In this document: one piece after another, positions 50,413 through 63,800 of the stretch
How positions within the stretch are numbered: the first letter of the stretch is position 1
How the letters are laid out: every line of letters starts with the position of its first letter
Origin: Bugulina stolonifera
Taxonomy: Eukaryota; Bryozoa; Gymnolaemata; Cheilostomatida; Bugulidae
Direction: 5' to 3'
NCBI GenBank assembly: GCA_935421135.1
Contig: OW285196.1
Location: forward strand, 4,817,001-4,881,000
DNA: 64,000 bases
Notes under the pieces: generated by a model
Databases searched by the model: none
What the model saw: only the letters and a program-made list of their open reading frames with translations
Told to the model about the DNA's origin: nothing
Made by a program: the position numbers and the translations under genes

Positions 50413-51073
50413 CTTAATATGGCCATATTTATATATTATCCATACTGGACTATTGTAAGCACTTTTTGTGCAAGGCCGACCCTTTTGGTGGCCGACGTCG
50501 GGCGGAACTACTCTATGTTGTTGCTTAAGTTCCGGCCCGATACCTTATCGTACCTCTTTCCGGAAATGTTATTAGTATAAAAACCAGCACATTTTCTGTA
50601 TCAAATCAGTTGTTGATTGCGCTCCAATAAAGCAACATCTCCTAACTCAACCTAGAGGCTTACTCTTGCAGGCGGGTAGCTCCACCCACAGGTCTTCTTA
50701 GACCTAAGCGGCTCGAGCTAACCTCATACTCGTTTAAGCAACTCTTTCTACACTCATTGTAAGTTCTACACCATCGGACTTTAGCCGATCCTGGATTCCT
50801 TATGAATCTAGCATTGGGTCTAAGTCCTTAGATTACTACTACTTCTTTCTACACTCCTTTGGAGTATAAACCTATAGACCTACGTCAACCATGGACTCTT
50901 TCATGAGTCTCAGCCTCGGCCTATGTCATTATCAATAATACTAGAGCTTAACTAACTGTTCACTCTATATGTAATGTGTGGAAGTTACCTTGGTCGTCCT
51001 CTACCAACCTCCAAGCACTTCCCGCACCCGTACTCTATCGGCACTTGTACGTAACACAGCTCAAAACATTACA
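50413..51073 (+). mobile_element. Truncated family-A LTR (copy A4)
   Basis: Matches the 3' two-thirds of family-A LTRs in the opposite orientation to A1-A3, ending CTCAAAACATTACA. It retains a TATA box (TATAAAA near 50577) and AATAAA near 50628. The first third, beginning TGTGGTGAAACAGCC in the other copies, is missing; in its place is the family-B leader. Confidence 0.8.
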
Positions 51074-51839
51074 ATATGCATGTACTATGCCTGCACATGA
51101 TGTATAGGAACTGTTATGGTTATTGATTTACACTATTGTAGATTGGGGAGGTGTTTGTATGTGTATAATGAGGAATTGAAACAAATAAGAAGCGCCAGCC
51201 TCTTCTCTTACCATCCTATATAGCACTTCACAATGGAACACCCCAGGTACAATATACACTACCATGCATTACATACAGTGCAGTACGCTACAGTACAGCA
51301 CAGTACACTATACTAAATAGTGCAGTACAATACAACACACTACAGTGCAATACATTGTTATGCTTTAGGTGAATTCTGTGCATTTATTCGTTATTAAAGT
51401 CTCAGTATAACACGTAAGAAATCAGATATAATTTATTGCTAAAACCTGAGTAAGAATAGATAAAACAATAAACAAGCCATTGGACACAAACACCACAACA
51501 ATGATTGCACATGTCTGTTGTATCACTCTCACACTAAACACTAAAAGACAAAACTACACTATATAATACAAAGGATCTAGTCAAAGTGAGAGTCAGAGAG
51601 AGCTAGAACTAGACCACTGGAGGATACCAGAAGTGAGATACTGTAAAACAATTGGACGGTAAATCAAACAGATCAGTGGAATTCCTTCAAAATACAATGG
51701 CTATTAATAAAATACAAACTAAAGATAAAAGAAAGTTAAAACAGTGAAGGTATATGATTGCACTCATAGTTAGTGAGACGGAGATTTGAGCTAGTTACAG
51801 CCAGCTTATGATTGGCTGTCGAGTGTGAAATGGGCGGAG
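51074..51839. other. 3' flank and probable 3' UTR of PCM1
   Basis: No coding exon. A minus-strand AATAAA (51432-51437 as TTTATT) lies about 400 bases past the PCM1 stop and is a candidate polyadenylation signal. Near 51290-51360 there is a short CAGTACA-type repeat. Confidence 0.45.
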
Positions 51840-54800
51840 CTATACTTGAGTGTCTTTACAGGGATCCGTTGTTTCTGCACTCTCTACTTGCTCCTTTACC
51901 TCCTCACTATGCTCAGCTAAATAAAAGAAAACATAATTAGAGATGAATATGTATAACAGCAAACAATAAGCACCTTCAAAATCAAATAATAATTTGGAGT
52001 TGCCTACTCATTGATATCATGAAACTAACAGGTCATGTGATATATTCACAGGTCATGTGATATATTCACAGGTCATGTGATATATTCACAGGTCATGTGA
52101 TATATTCACAGGTCATGTGATATATTCACAGGTCATGTGACATATTCACAGGTCATGTGACATATTCACAGGTCTTGTGACATATTCACAGGTCATGTGA
52201 CATATTCACAGGTCATGTGACATATTCACAGGTCATGTGACATATTCACAGGTCATGTGACATATTCACAGGTCATGTGACATATTCACAGGTCATGTGA
52301 CATATTCACAGGTCATGTGACATATTCACAGGTCATGTGACATATTCACAGGTCATGTGACATATTCACAGGTCATGTGACATATTCACAGGTCATGTGA
52401 CATATTCACAGGTCATGTGACATATTCACAGGTCATGTGACATATTCACAGGTCATGTGACATATTCACAGTTCATGTGACATATTCACAGGTCATGTGA
52501 CATATTCACAGGTCATGTGACATATTCACAGGTCATGTGACATATTCACAGGTCATGTGATATATTCACAGGTCATGTGATATATTCACAGGTCATGTGA
52601 TATATTCACAGGTCATGTGATATATTCACAGGTCATGTGACACTGTGTCCCAACATTCTAAACTAAAGCCATGTACAATCTAGATCACCTGATTGGTCCA
52701 CCTCTTACATGGAATTAAACTAACATTTGATAATTTGAAGAGCTAAAGACTTAGAAATATTGTAATTTCAATGCTGTAACTTTGCATTATTGCTGCCTTC
52801 ATGTAACATAATGTACCTACCTAATGATGGCCTGAAGCCTATACACTGCGTATACATTTTCCAGTAAACTTTAGTACCAAACCAATGTCTCAAATAACTC
52901 AAAATATCACAACGACTTATGACAGGTAAAACATGTTAAAACAACCACACTCCGTTTACATTAACACTAGAACATGAGAGACCACAAACCACCACACATT
53001 CCACATCATTCAGCACAGCACACTATTAGTGTGTATAATAATAACCTACTGCTCCTATCAACAATGTCTACATGAGGAGGGGTGGGAGGTTTTAGTTCTG
53101 TACCACTTCCAGCTAGCTGATCCGTTCCCTCTGGTAGGAGCTCAGCTACAGCAGCAGATACACTTAGTTCTGTCTTTTCTTCCTCCGTCTGTTTAGTGGT
53201 GGTAACACACTCCTGGCGTTAGTGAATAAATAACAGTGCAGTAAGGAGGGGGGGGGGGGGGAGTATGGAAAGCCATAAAAACAACATTCACTATGACATA
53301 AAGTGTAAGTGCTACTACACACAGTACAGTGTACATACTGTAGGTAAATAACTAGGTATTTACTGTAGGTTAGTCAGTAGCAGTAAGTACCCCACCATAT
53401 TGTGGTGTACAAAGTGGCTTACCATGTCTACAGAGAGTTTAACAGGTAAATCCTCTACCTTCAGCTCCATATCATCTGTATGGGACTCCAATCCCTCGTC
53501 TTCCGCTTTGGTATTAGTAACAGGAGCCTGCAATCAGAGAGATAAACCTTAACTGGATGAGTGTGCAGGGTGGGTGTGTATACATAGGCTAAATATACAT
53601 ACCCACACATACATGTATGTATACATAGGTTACATGCATATATCCACACAAAAATGATGTAGTCAACACAGAAGTGGGTGTGCTTAACCAAGCCCACCTG
53701 ATCCTGTGCGTTCTGTCGTGATATGGCAGTATCGTCACCATCATCAGTAGACAACTCTGACGTATCGTCCCCATCGTCAGCACTGCAGTCCTCGTCACTG
53801 CCAATTCTACAAGTAACGAGTATAACAGTATTAACATACATACAAGCATACAATACAAATATAGTAATATAAACCAGTATAACAGTATTAATATATACAT
53901 GCATGCATACCATATAAATATTATAATAGAAACCAGTACGACAGTATTAATATATACATGCATGCATACCATATAAATATTATAATAGAAACCAGTACGA
54001 CAGTATTAATATATACATGCATGCATACCATACAAATATAGATGAATAAATATCTACATGCATCATAATTATATAACACACTAGGAATTATAAGAGAGTC
54101 TACACAAACAGTATAGATATGGCGTGGTCAGCGATTAAACTATTAGTGTCTTCAACCATGTGGTATTACTAGACAATGCTTCAGATAGCCTGTATTATTC
54201 ACATGGTACTAATAAACAGTGTCTAGTGTAGTAGAGGTAGAGTAGTATAATACCTTGTCATAGGTTTAGTCTCACTCTGTGCCAACTCGAACTGTATATC
54301 CTTGAATACTGGACGGTCCATCAGCTGCTGTCCAGTGTTTACTTCATCAGCAAATGCATCATCTCTATCCTGTATATCATATGGTGTATATTATATAGTT
54401 TACAAGTATATATGATGGTGTATATTATATTATATGACATGGTGTGTATATATATGATATGATGTAAAGCTGAACAAATATAGTTGTATACTAGATATCA
54501 CATCATATAGTGTGTGTAAAATACATGTACAGTACATTAGATACTACCTTTCCCAGATCCTCCTCTTCCATCTCCTCTTCTACATCGTCATCCTGCAGAC
54601 CTTCAGAGTCCTCTGTCTGATCCACTAGATAATACAAACACAGTATTGTATGTGAACATGTTGATGTGGGTGAAGAGTTTACTGATGTCAAGTAGTACAT
54701 ATTACGATACTATTCCTAGTATAATCAGCAGAGGATACTAGGAATAGTATCGGAATATGTACTACTTAACATCATTGTATGTACACAATATAAACGCATT

Positions 54801-57800
54801 TTTATACATACAATATTATGTAAACACATTATCGCATATATAATATAATACAAACATAGTATTGTACATGTACGTACAAATTTTAGAACAAATTTAGAAT
54901 CAAACAGAATTTAGAACACAAGTTTTGTATACACAAGTATTTCATACTATGCACACATCTCTATACATACAGTAGATAGTGGACACATCTCTCTATACAT
55001 ACAGTAGATAGTGGACACATCTCTCTACACATACAGTAGATAGTGGACACATCTCTCTATACATACAGTAGATAGTGGACACATCTCTCTATACATACAG
55101 TAGATAGTGGACACATCTCTCTATACATACAGTAGATAGTGGACACATCTCTCTATACATACAGTAGATAGTGGACACATCTCTCTATACATACAGTAGA
55201 TAGTAGACACATCTCTCTACACATACAGTAGATAGTGGACACATCTCTCTACACATACAGTAGATAGTGGACACATCTCTCTATACATACAGTAGATACA
55301 TACAGTAGATAGTGGACACATCTCTCTATACATACAGTAGATAGTGGACACATCTCTCTATACATACAGTAGATAGTGGACACATCATTCTACACATACA
55401 GTAGATAGTGGACACATCTCTCTATACATACAGTAGATAGTGGACACATCTCTCTATACATACAGTAGATAGTGCACACATCTCTCTATACATACAGTAG
55501 ATAGTGGACACATCTCTCTATACATACAGTAGATAGTGGACACATCTCTCTATACATACAGTAGATAGTGGACACATCTCTCTATACATACAGTAGATAG
55601 TAGACACATCTCTCTACACATACAGTAGATAGTGGACACATCTCTCTATACATACAGTAGATACATACAGTAGATAGTGGACACATCTCTCTATACATAC
55701 AGTAGATAGTGGACACATCTCTCTATACATACAGTAGATAGTGGACACATCTCTCTATACATACAGTAGATAGTGGACACATCTCTCTATACATACAGTA
55801 GATAGTGGACACATCTCTCTATATATACAGTAGATAGTGGACACATCTCTCGATACATACAGTAGATAGTGGACACATCTCTCTATACATACAGTAGATA
55901 GTGGACACATCTCTCTATACATACAGTAGATAGTGGACACATCTCTCTATACATACAGTAGATAGTGGACACATCTTACTTGTAGAGTTGTCCCCCTCCA
56001 CAGATGATGAATCCGTCTCCTCTTCATCTTCTTCATCTGCGTTGTTGACTTCTGGCCCGTCTGTCATCCTCCACTTATTCAGAGCGATTCTGTCCTTGAC
56101 CTCAGGGTCGTCCAGGTCTTGCATCAACTTGAAGAATGCCAGCTCATTGAAGAGTATCTCTGATATGTCTACCAGCATTTCCTCCCCACACTCTCTCATC
56201 CTACCGAAACACAAGTAGTATGTATATACCTCCACACACCTACTACAGCCTACCACATACTACCACATTATAGTACAGCACAAGTAGTATATACATCCAC
56301 ACACCTACTACAGCCTACCACATGCTACAACATTATAGTACAGCACATATTATTCAAGAAAACTAGAAACATGCCCAAAGAATTGTGTGCATGTAAAATA
56401 TCACTGTTCTCTCAGACTATCTTCTCACTATTCACTAAAATTCGATAATATTCTTACCCTAGTATACACAAGCACACTTCTGATGTTACCGTTTATATAC
56501 ATTGTATCTCACATGCTGAAAAAAATCCTTGTACACTATCCTAAATAACCCTCACAACAATATAACAACACATGGATGATCTTATGTTACAGAATATGTA
56601 TGTTGGGCGGACAATTACCTGCGACCTTCAAACTTAGCCAGAGAGTCCTTGAGAATATTGAATAGCTGTTTCTGAAAGAACTGAGCAAACTCTACACTCT
56701 TGTCAGCACTTGACTGTTCCCCTGTCTGTGCAGTCAGCTGTATACAGTAATAAAAGTAATACGATAATACAGTAATACAAACATAATACAAATAAATATA
56801 TTAATACTTCTACACTGTAGCGTGTACATGTTGTGTGTATACTTCAGAATATATAGCATTGTATATCCTAAATAATTGTATTACATAATGTATGCGTATT
56901 TATGGTATAATATGTACAAGTGTATTCCACAGTATGTATTACCTATCACAAATCACAACTGTACACTAACACACTGTAGTACAAGCATGTGATATAGTAA
57001 ATAGATATATACAACACAGATACATTACAGCGAATAGATTGTGCCACTTACAGATATAACTCGCTGCTGGAGGTACTCTAACAGCTGATTGGAGCAGACA
57101 TTGTCCATGTGCTCACGTAATACCGGTATTACATCCGCCATTATCATCCGTATACGCCGATCTAACATCTGTGTGTCTATCGCCGTCATCTGTGCATGGT
57201 AGATATATATTTGTGAGTATATACAGATGTTTGTGGGTAGCATAGAAATTTATTTGTGAGAAATCTATAAATTAATATATGAACATGTACATGTAGCTAA
57301 TAGCCACGTAGAGGAAAAGAATATGACACCATATACAGACCTGTATATCGGCAGCAGTAGAGTCATCTATCTCACTACAGGCATCCTGTGCTGAACTACT
57401 GCTGTCTGTAGACATGCTACAGTCTGGGTTAGCTCTCCTTTTCTCTCTCTTTACCTCCTTCCTTCTGTCAATCTCCTTCACCTTCTGCATTGCCTGAACA
57501 CCACAACATAATATATTACACAATGCAGTTATGATACATACATGACTATACATACATGCAGTAGATGACTAGCCTGTAGTCCTACACAAAATAACTTTAT
57601 CTGTGATGAATAATTAGTACTGTAATACATTATACAATGAATTTAACTTACTGTACATACGTAAGTTAAAATCACTGTTTACTAGCTACACATGACATAG
57701 TAATACAATAAGGTAATAATATAATATCACAATTGTAATATTATATTATAATATTATTAATAATAATATCATATGGTAAGAGGTTTGATATTATATAACA

Positions 57801-60800
57801 CATACAGGCCTAGTCTACATTGCTTGCACTGGGTGAGCTCACAGTACAGCCTAATTTTTTCTTACAATGTTTTATAGAAGAAATAAAATCTACCCAAAAA
57901 AATGCAGAAGGGAGAGATCTGTACAAACATTTAATACATGTACATGTACATCCATGAGGAACCATCCCAGCTACAAGGGTTTTGGCAGTTTGAAGTGCAA
58001 GACTATAGTGTTACATGCAAACATATTTCATCACCTAGCTTATGTCCCACTATTGAGCGGATTTAAGTTTTATTTATAGATGGTTTAAAATTCGTAGATC
58101 TTAGTAGAACAGCAGTTAATAAAAACTTGTTATCTGATTGGTTGAGACCAGATATGGGGTATTGTTTAGTCAATAGTTAATACAAATTGTTACCAATACA
58201 GGAGAGAGAGTGAAGAACTAGAATCAAACATATGAATAAACACAGGAGTGCATGACCGTGTGTAGTCTTAGCAGTTGGCACAAACACCATGGGGAGAGGG
58301 GGGGGGGGGTGTGGGGTGGAGAGTGTTATTGTATATTATAATGTTGTAGTAGAGCTAGGAACATGGTATCCATAACAACTAGCAGTGGAGGGAAAGGAAG
58401 TAAAGTGATCTACAATATAGGTGGTGCCTTCACTGACCTCTACATTGAAGGTGCTAATAGGCCAGTTAGAAGCAACACAGCAATAGTAGTTACATGTATA
58501 TAACACACGAGCACAAGGTGAACAGATGTAGACAGACAGGGAGAGAGACAGAGGGAGATAGTGAGAGATATGAGGCATGCACTAGATACCTCCTGTAGGT
58601 CTATAGCCGTATCACCAAGTGGAGAGTTGCTGGCAAAAGGTATATCATGGCTTAAGTCACTGCATTCACTACCAGCACTCCAATCAAAAGGAGTGACAGT
58701 TAGTGAAGTGTTGCTGTAACTAGCTCCCCCTGGTGGCTGTGCCCCACTCCTACTGTGTGCAGAGCTAGTCTGGAGAGAACACCAGAAACAATATCAACAT
58801 GTCTGCCAGAAATACTCAGTAATGTCTGCCAGAAATACTCAGTAATGTCTGCCAGAAATACTCAGTAAGTCTGCCAGAAATACTCAGTAATGTCTGCCAG
58901 AAATACTCGGTAATGTCTGCCAGAAATACTCAGTTTAATGAGTGACAGAAACCAAATAAGTGACATACATTTACTGCACGTAGAAAATAATAATAATAAT
59001 AGCGAGGGACTTGAAATACCATGAGCACGAGAAAAGTAAATCAACGGATATGATTGGATAAGCCACATATAGCATTAACATGCATAGCCTATATGCAAAA
59101 GCTAGTAGACAACTTATCGTATACTATAATACATGTACACAGTGTATATGTCTATTATATGGTATAGGGTGGCCGAGATAGCCAACATGACATAAGGTAT
59201 AATGTGCAATTTAATATAACAATCACAATGAAATACATAACACATATATAGTGGATAGCTACATGTAAAATAAAAAATACTATAGTACAATATAAAATAT
59301 AATTCCTGTTTAGTAACACAAACGTAATACATCATAATGATATATTATCATGCTATATAATAGAACCCATAATATATTATATAATATATTATATGATATA
59401 ATGGACTATACCTTATCCAGGTGTATAACTGTATCCCCCAGAGAGTCCTGGTTGAAAGGATCCTCCCATCCACTCTGTGATTGTGAGGTAGAGTGAGTAG
59501 AAGTTGTCTCCACTTGCTCTATATAGTCGGCAAAGTCGGACTTTATTGATCCCACCCGCTCTAGTTTAGCCACGTTAGGTACTGAGGCTACTGGGGTCAC
59601 ATGATGTTGTTTAGCGGACATTTGCTGTCTTACCTCATCATCGTCTGTGGTCACACAGCTCTCTGTGGGCGTCTCCTCAGAGCCCGCAGTTCTGTACAGC
59701 ATCCAGGCTGGCTGAGGCTACAGATATATAACCATACAGATATAGAGGTCGACAGAGAGTAGATATGTTATTATAGAATACACACATGACTAGTTGTAGT
59801 ACTTGTATATAATATAGCAGTATGTACTTACAGCAAGCACTTCACCCTCGCTCTCTGTGTCCGTCACCATCTTAGCATGTAGACTGGAGACATCCTCTGT
59901 TAGGAACTTAGTCACCAATTCCTGAGAAGGAATTACAAACAGATGTACTACATAACATTAATCTAGTACATGCGAGTGCAAGTTTAACTACAATCTACAT
60001 ATAAAATTATTTTGACTTATGGCGCCTTCAATAACCCGTGTACCTAGACAATACGTCATACATTGTAGATATACATCTTCTATATCTACATCATCTATGG
60101 TGGTACGAACATACAAGTATACACATGCTGTATATATATACGATGTAAGTACTTAGTACCTACCTGTATATATATACTATGTAAGCACCTACCTGTATAG
60201 AGTAAAGACCTCTCTGCCTTAGGTAGTCGCTGCTCAACATCTGCAGCTCTCTGAACAGTTCTATGAGGAAGTGAGGTCTGTTCTCGTTCTGAGATATTAG
60301 AGTGGCAACTTCAGAGTAAATTGTCTCCCTCAGAGCTTCAAACAGCGAGTAGTCACTGGCAGCCGATTCCTCTCTGTCCGTATTACATAACACCATTACA
60401 TAACACAGCAACATCATTATATAATACAGTAACACCATTATATATAACAGCAACGCCATTATATAATACAGTAACGCCATTATGTAATACAGTAACGCCC
60501 TTATATAACACAGTAACGCCATTATATAATACAGTAACGCCATTATATAACACAGTAATGTCATTATATAATACAGTAACGCCATTATATAATACAGTAA
60601 CTCCATTATATAATACAGTAACTCCATTATAGAATACAGTAACTCCATTATTTAGTACATAATACCATTATATAATACAATAATGCCATCATATAATACA
60701 ATAGTAGTATGGATCATAATCTAACCTTTCTCTGGTTGGGGTGGCTGTAGCACTAGAAAGAGAGCTAGCCCTAGCTCCAGAACGAGGCTTAGTTGGAGTA

Positions 60801-63800
60801 GCGGCTGGTGTAGAGTCCGACCCCCTATAGCTATCACCTCTAACACTGGACATGGTTGAAGATACGCTTGTGTTATCAGCATATGATGTACCACATATAC
60901 CAGAGCTTACACCTGGCTTATACATGGTCTCTAGTGGTACCCTGACTCTACCTGCGGCTATTGCTGAGAGACTAGGTGATGGGTATGTACGACCTGCAGT
61001 ATATATTGTCAGACTATGGCACATCATTACATTGCATGCACATAATATAAGACATAATATGCTGTATATGCTGAAGTAACAATCAGTCAAATCAATGAGA
61101 GCTGAGAAGAGGTATATATAGCACAAATATGTCTGTGTAATAGCTATCTGCCTCTCCTGTGATATAGAGTGTGGGAGAGTACACCTATACAATGTAGTAT
61201 AGAGTATCGGATGTAGTATAGAGTATAGAATGTAATATACTGAGTATAGAATGTAATATACTGAGTATAGAATGTAATATACTGAGTATAGAATGTAGTA
61301 TAGAGCATAGAATGTAGTATACTGAGTATAGAATGTAGTATACCGAGTATAGAATGTAGTATACTGAGTATAGAATGTAGTATAGAGTATAGAATGTAGT
61401 ATACTGAGTATAGAATGTAGTATAAAGTACAGAGTGTGGTACACAATAGGAAGTATAGAATGGAATATCTAACCTGTAGATTGAAGAGAGAGACTCTGTT
61501 CTTGTCTCCTCCTGATAAGTTTATCCAGATCAAGGGGAGGTATAGAGTAGTTATGTTCTCCTACGTAATGTCGACCACTCTGTGTAAAACAAACACAGTA
61601 TAAAACCATTATATACATGCATATACAATGTAAATGTATGTACATTTGTACCATTGTATCAATAGGTGCAACATCGCGTAATATTGCCGGTCATTGGATG
61701 TACCTCACCCTATATACCCGCCTTACCCCTTCGTATATAGTAATTCACTGACTTTAGGACTACCAATACCCATTGCTTTGAACCAGTGTTCGAAGTGTGG
61801 TTATACGGGAGTATACGGTGTGTACCCACCTCAATTTTAGTGGTTATATGGCCAGCAGGTGTGTACCCTCATTTTAACAGCTAATTATTTCCACACAGCT
61901 GCTGTGGACCTGAGAGCGTAGTGGTAGAGTGCTGACACCCAAGTTCAATTCTACCCAGAGCATAATTTTTTTCAGTTTAGTAATTCACTAATTTCTTAGC
62001 TACCATAAGATTAATTGGACAGCTATACAATACTAGTCTGTAAGATTGCATGTACAGTGTACCCGCCTCAATTTTTCCACTTCGAACACTGCTTTGAACA
62101 CACATTAGCAATTGACCAATCAGAGTTGCTAAATAGTATTCAGCTAGATAAGTATCAAATGAGAAGGTATTCATAATTCCACAACCACTCATGTGTCTGT
62201 TAACAATACAGAGAATAGTAAATACTTGCAAATAAATAAAGTCAGTAAGGTACATGTAGTTGTACCTGAGGAGCTGTAGCTGCAGAAGAGTCACTCCTTA
62301 CACTGTTCTGAGGAGGGTATGTCTGGGTGGGTGTCATATCTCCCCCACCTCGCTCTAATCGGCCAGTCCGTGCTCCATACCCACTTCCTGTTTCATTCAT
62401 CTTATTCCTCAGCTCTGAATTGGCCTCCCATGCTGGTCGTGGTCCTATAAGTTAGTAGCATAAAACTTATGAGGATAACTAAGCAGATACACACATTGAG
62501 AATAAATGTTTATTAGTTATCTAGAGGCAGGTGAAATATGGTAGAATGAGGGCTAATAGCACACAACTTGCTTATTTATTAAAATAAATGGTATTGCGCA
62601 TCTAAGTTAACATAAAGGGCAATTTGGGTCCCTCTTAATAACTACAATGTATGACATGACTAGGCATCATGCTGGTGACTTGTTTGCATGCCCTATCCAC
62701 TGTTTTATTTCCATGTTACGATGTGGAACGTCATTCTTGTTCGACCATGAAGTTAACCTAGGTACATCTCATAGGGTGGGATCAGCCTAATCTGATGATG
62801 TCCACACAACACAGCTGTAAAGCTCAGAACTTGACTCACTAAATCCCTTTTTAACGCAAATCATAGCCTTTACACATACTAACCTTGTCTACTCTCAGGA
62901 CGTGGTCCCCATGCACCACCTGGTCTGGCCCACAGAGGGAGCCCAGCTAGGGCATCAGCTGAAGTATCAGGTCGTAAAGTGGACTGAGATGACTCTAAAC
63001 CTGAATAGAGTATACAACAGCAGGATAATAAACAGCATGTTAGAATTATCAGTCTAGTGTGTCAAATATATGAGACATCTATGGTGATATCAGGCCAATC
63101 AAAACGTAGCAAACGTGATCTTATCCGTACAACCATCACTAGAGAGTATATCCAACAGATAACATTTACTACCCTAGCCTCTGTTCCCATAAGTAGGGAA
63201 GTAGCTTAGAAATTCCCTGTAGTAATAAAATAGTGTATACTTAGGCTATATTTATAGTTACCTGCACTATCTAGATGCTGAGTGATAGCATATACTTGGT
63301 CTATGGTTACTTTCAGAGCCGACTGCATGTCTGTGACTTGAGAGAAAAGTTGATTGATGGAATAAATGAGTCTATTCTCCTGCCATGGTTCTGTCTGACT
63401 GTAGTCACCTGAGGAATATATGGTATATACAGTAGATCTACACCAGGGTAACATAGTGTATATACAGTAGATCTACACCAGGGTAACATAGGGTATATAC
63501 AGTAGATCTACACCAGGGTAACATAGGGTATATACAGTAGATCTACACCAGGGTAACATAGCGTATATACAGTAGATCTACACCAGGGTAACATAGGGTA
63601 TATACAGTAGATCTACACCAGGGTAACATAGGGTATATACAGTAGATCTACACCAGGGTAACATAGGGTATATACAGTAGATCTACACTAGGGTAACAAA
63701 GAGTATATACAGTAGATCTACACTAGGGTAACAAAGAGTATATACAGTAGCTATACACGTAAATAGGTAATATAGGGTATAAGCGTATACAGCTGATATA

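Noticed and set aside
60689..61473. Long minus-strand frame around the 60726-60993 exon
   Set aside because: Only the exon portion is coding; the extension translates a 21-base minisatellite.
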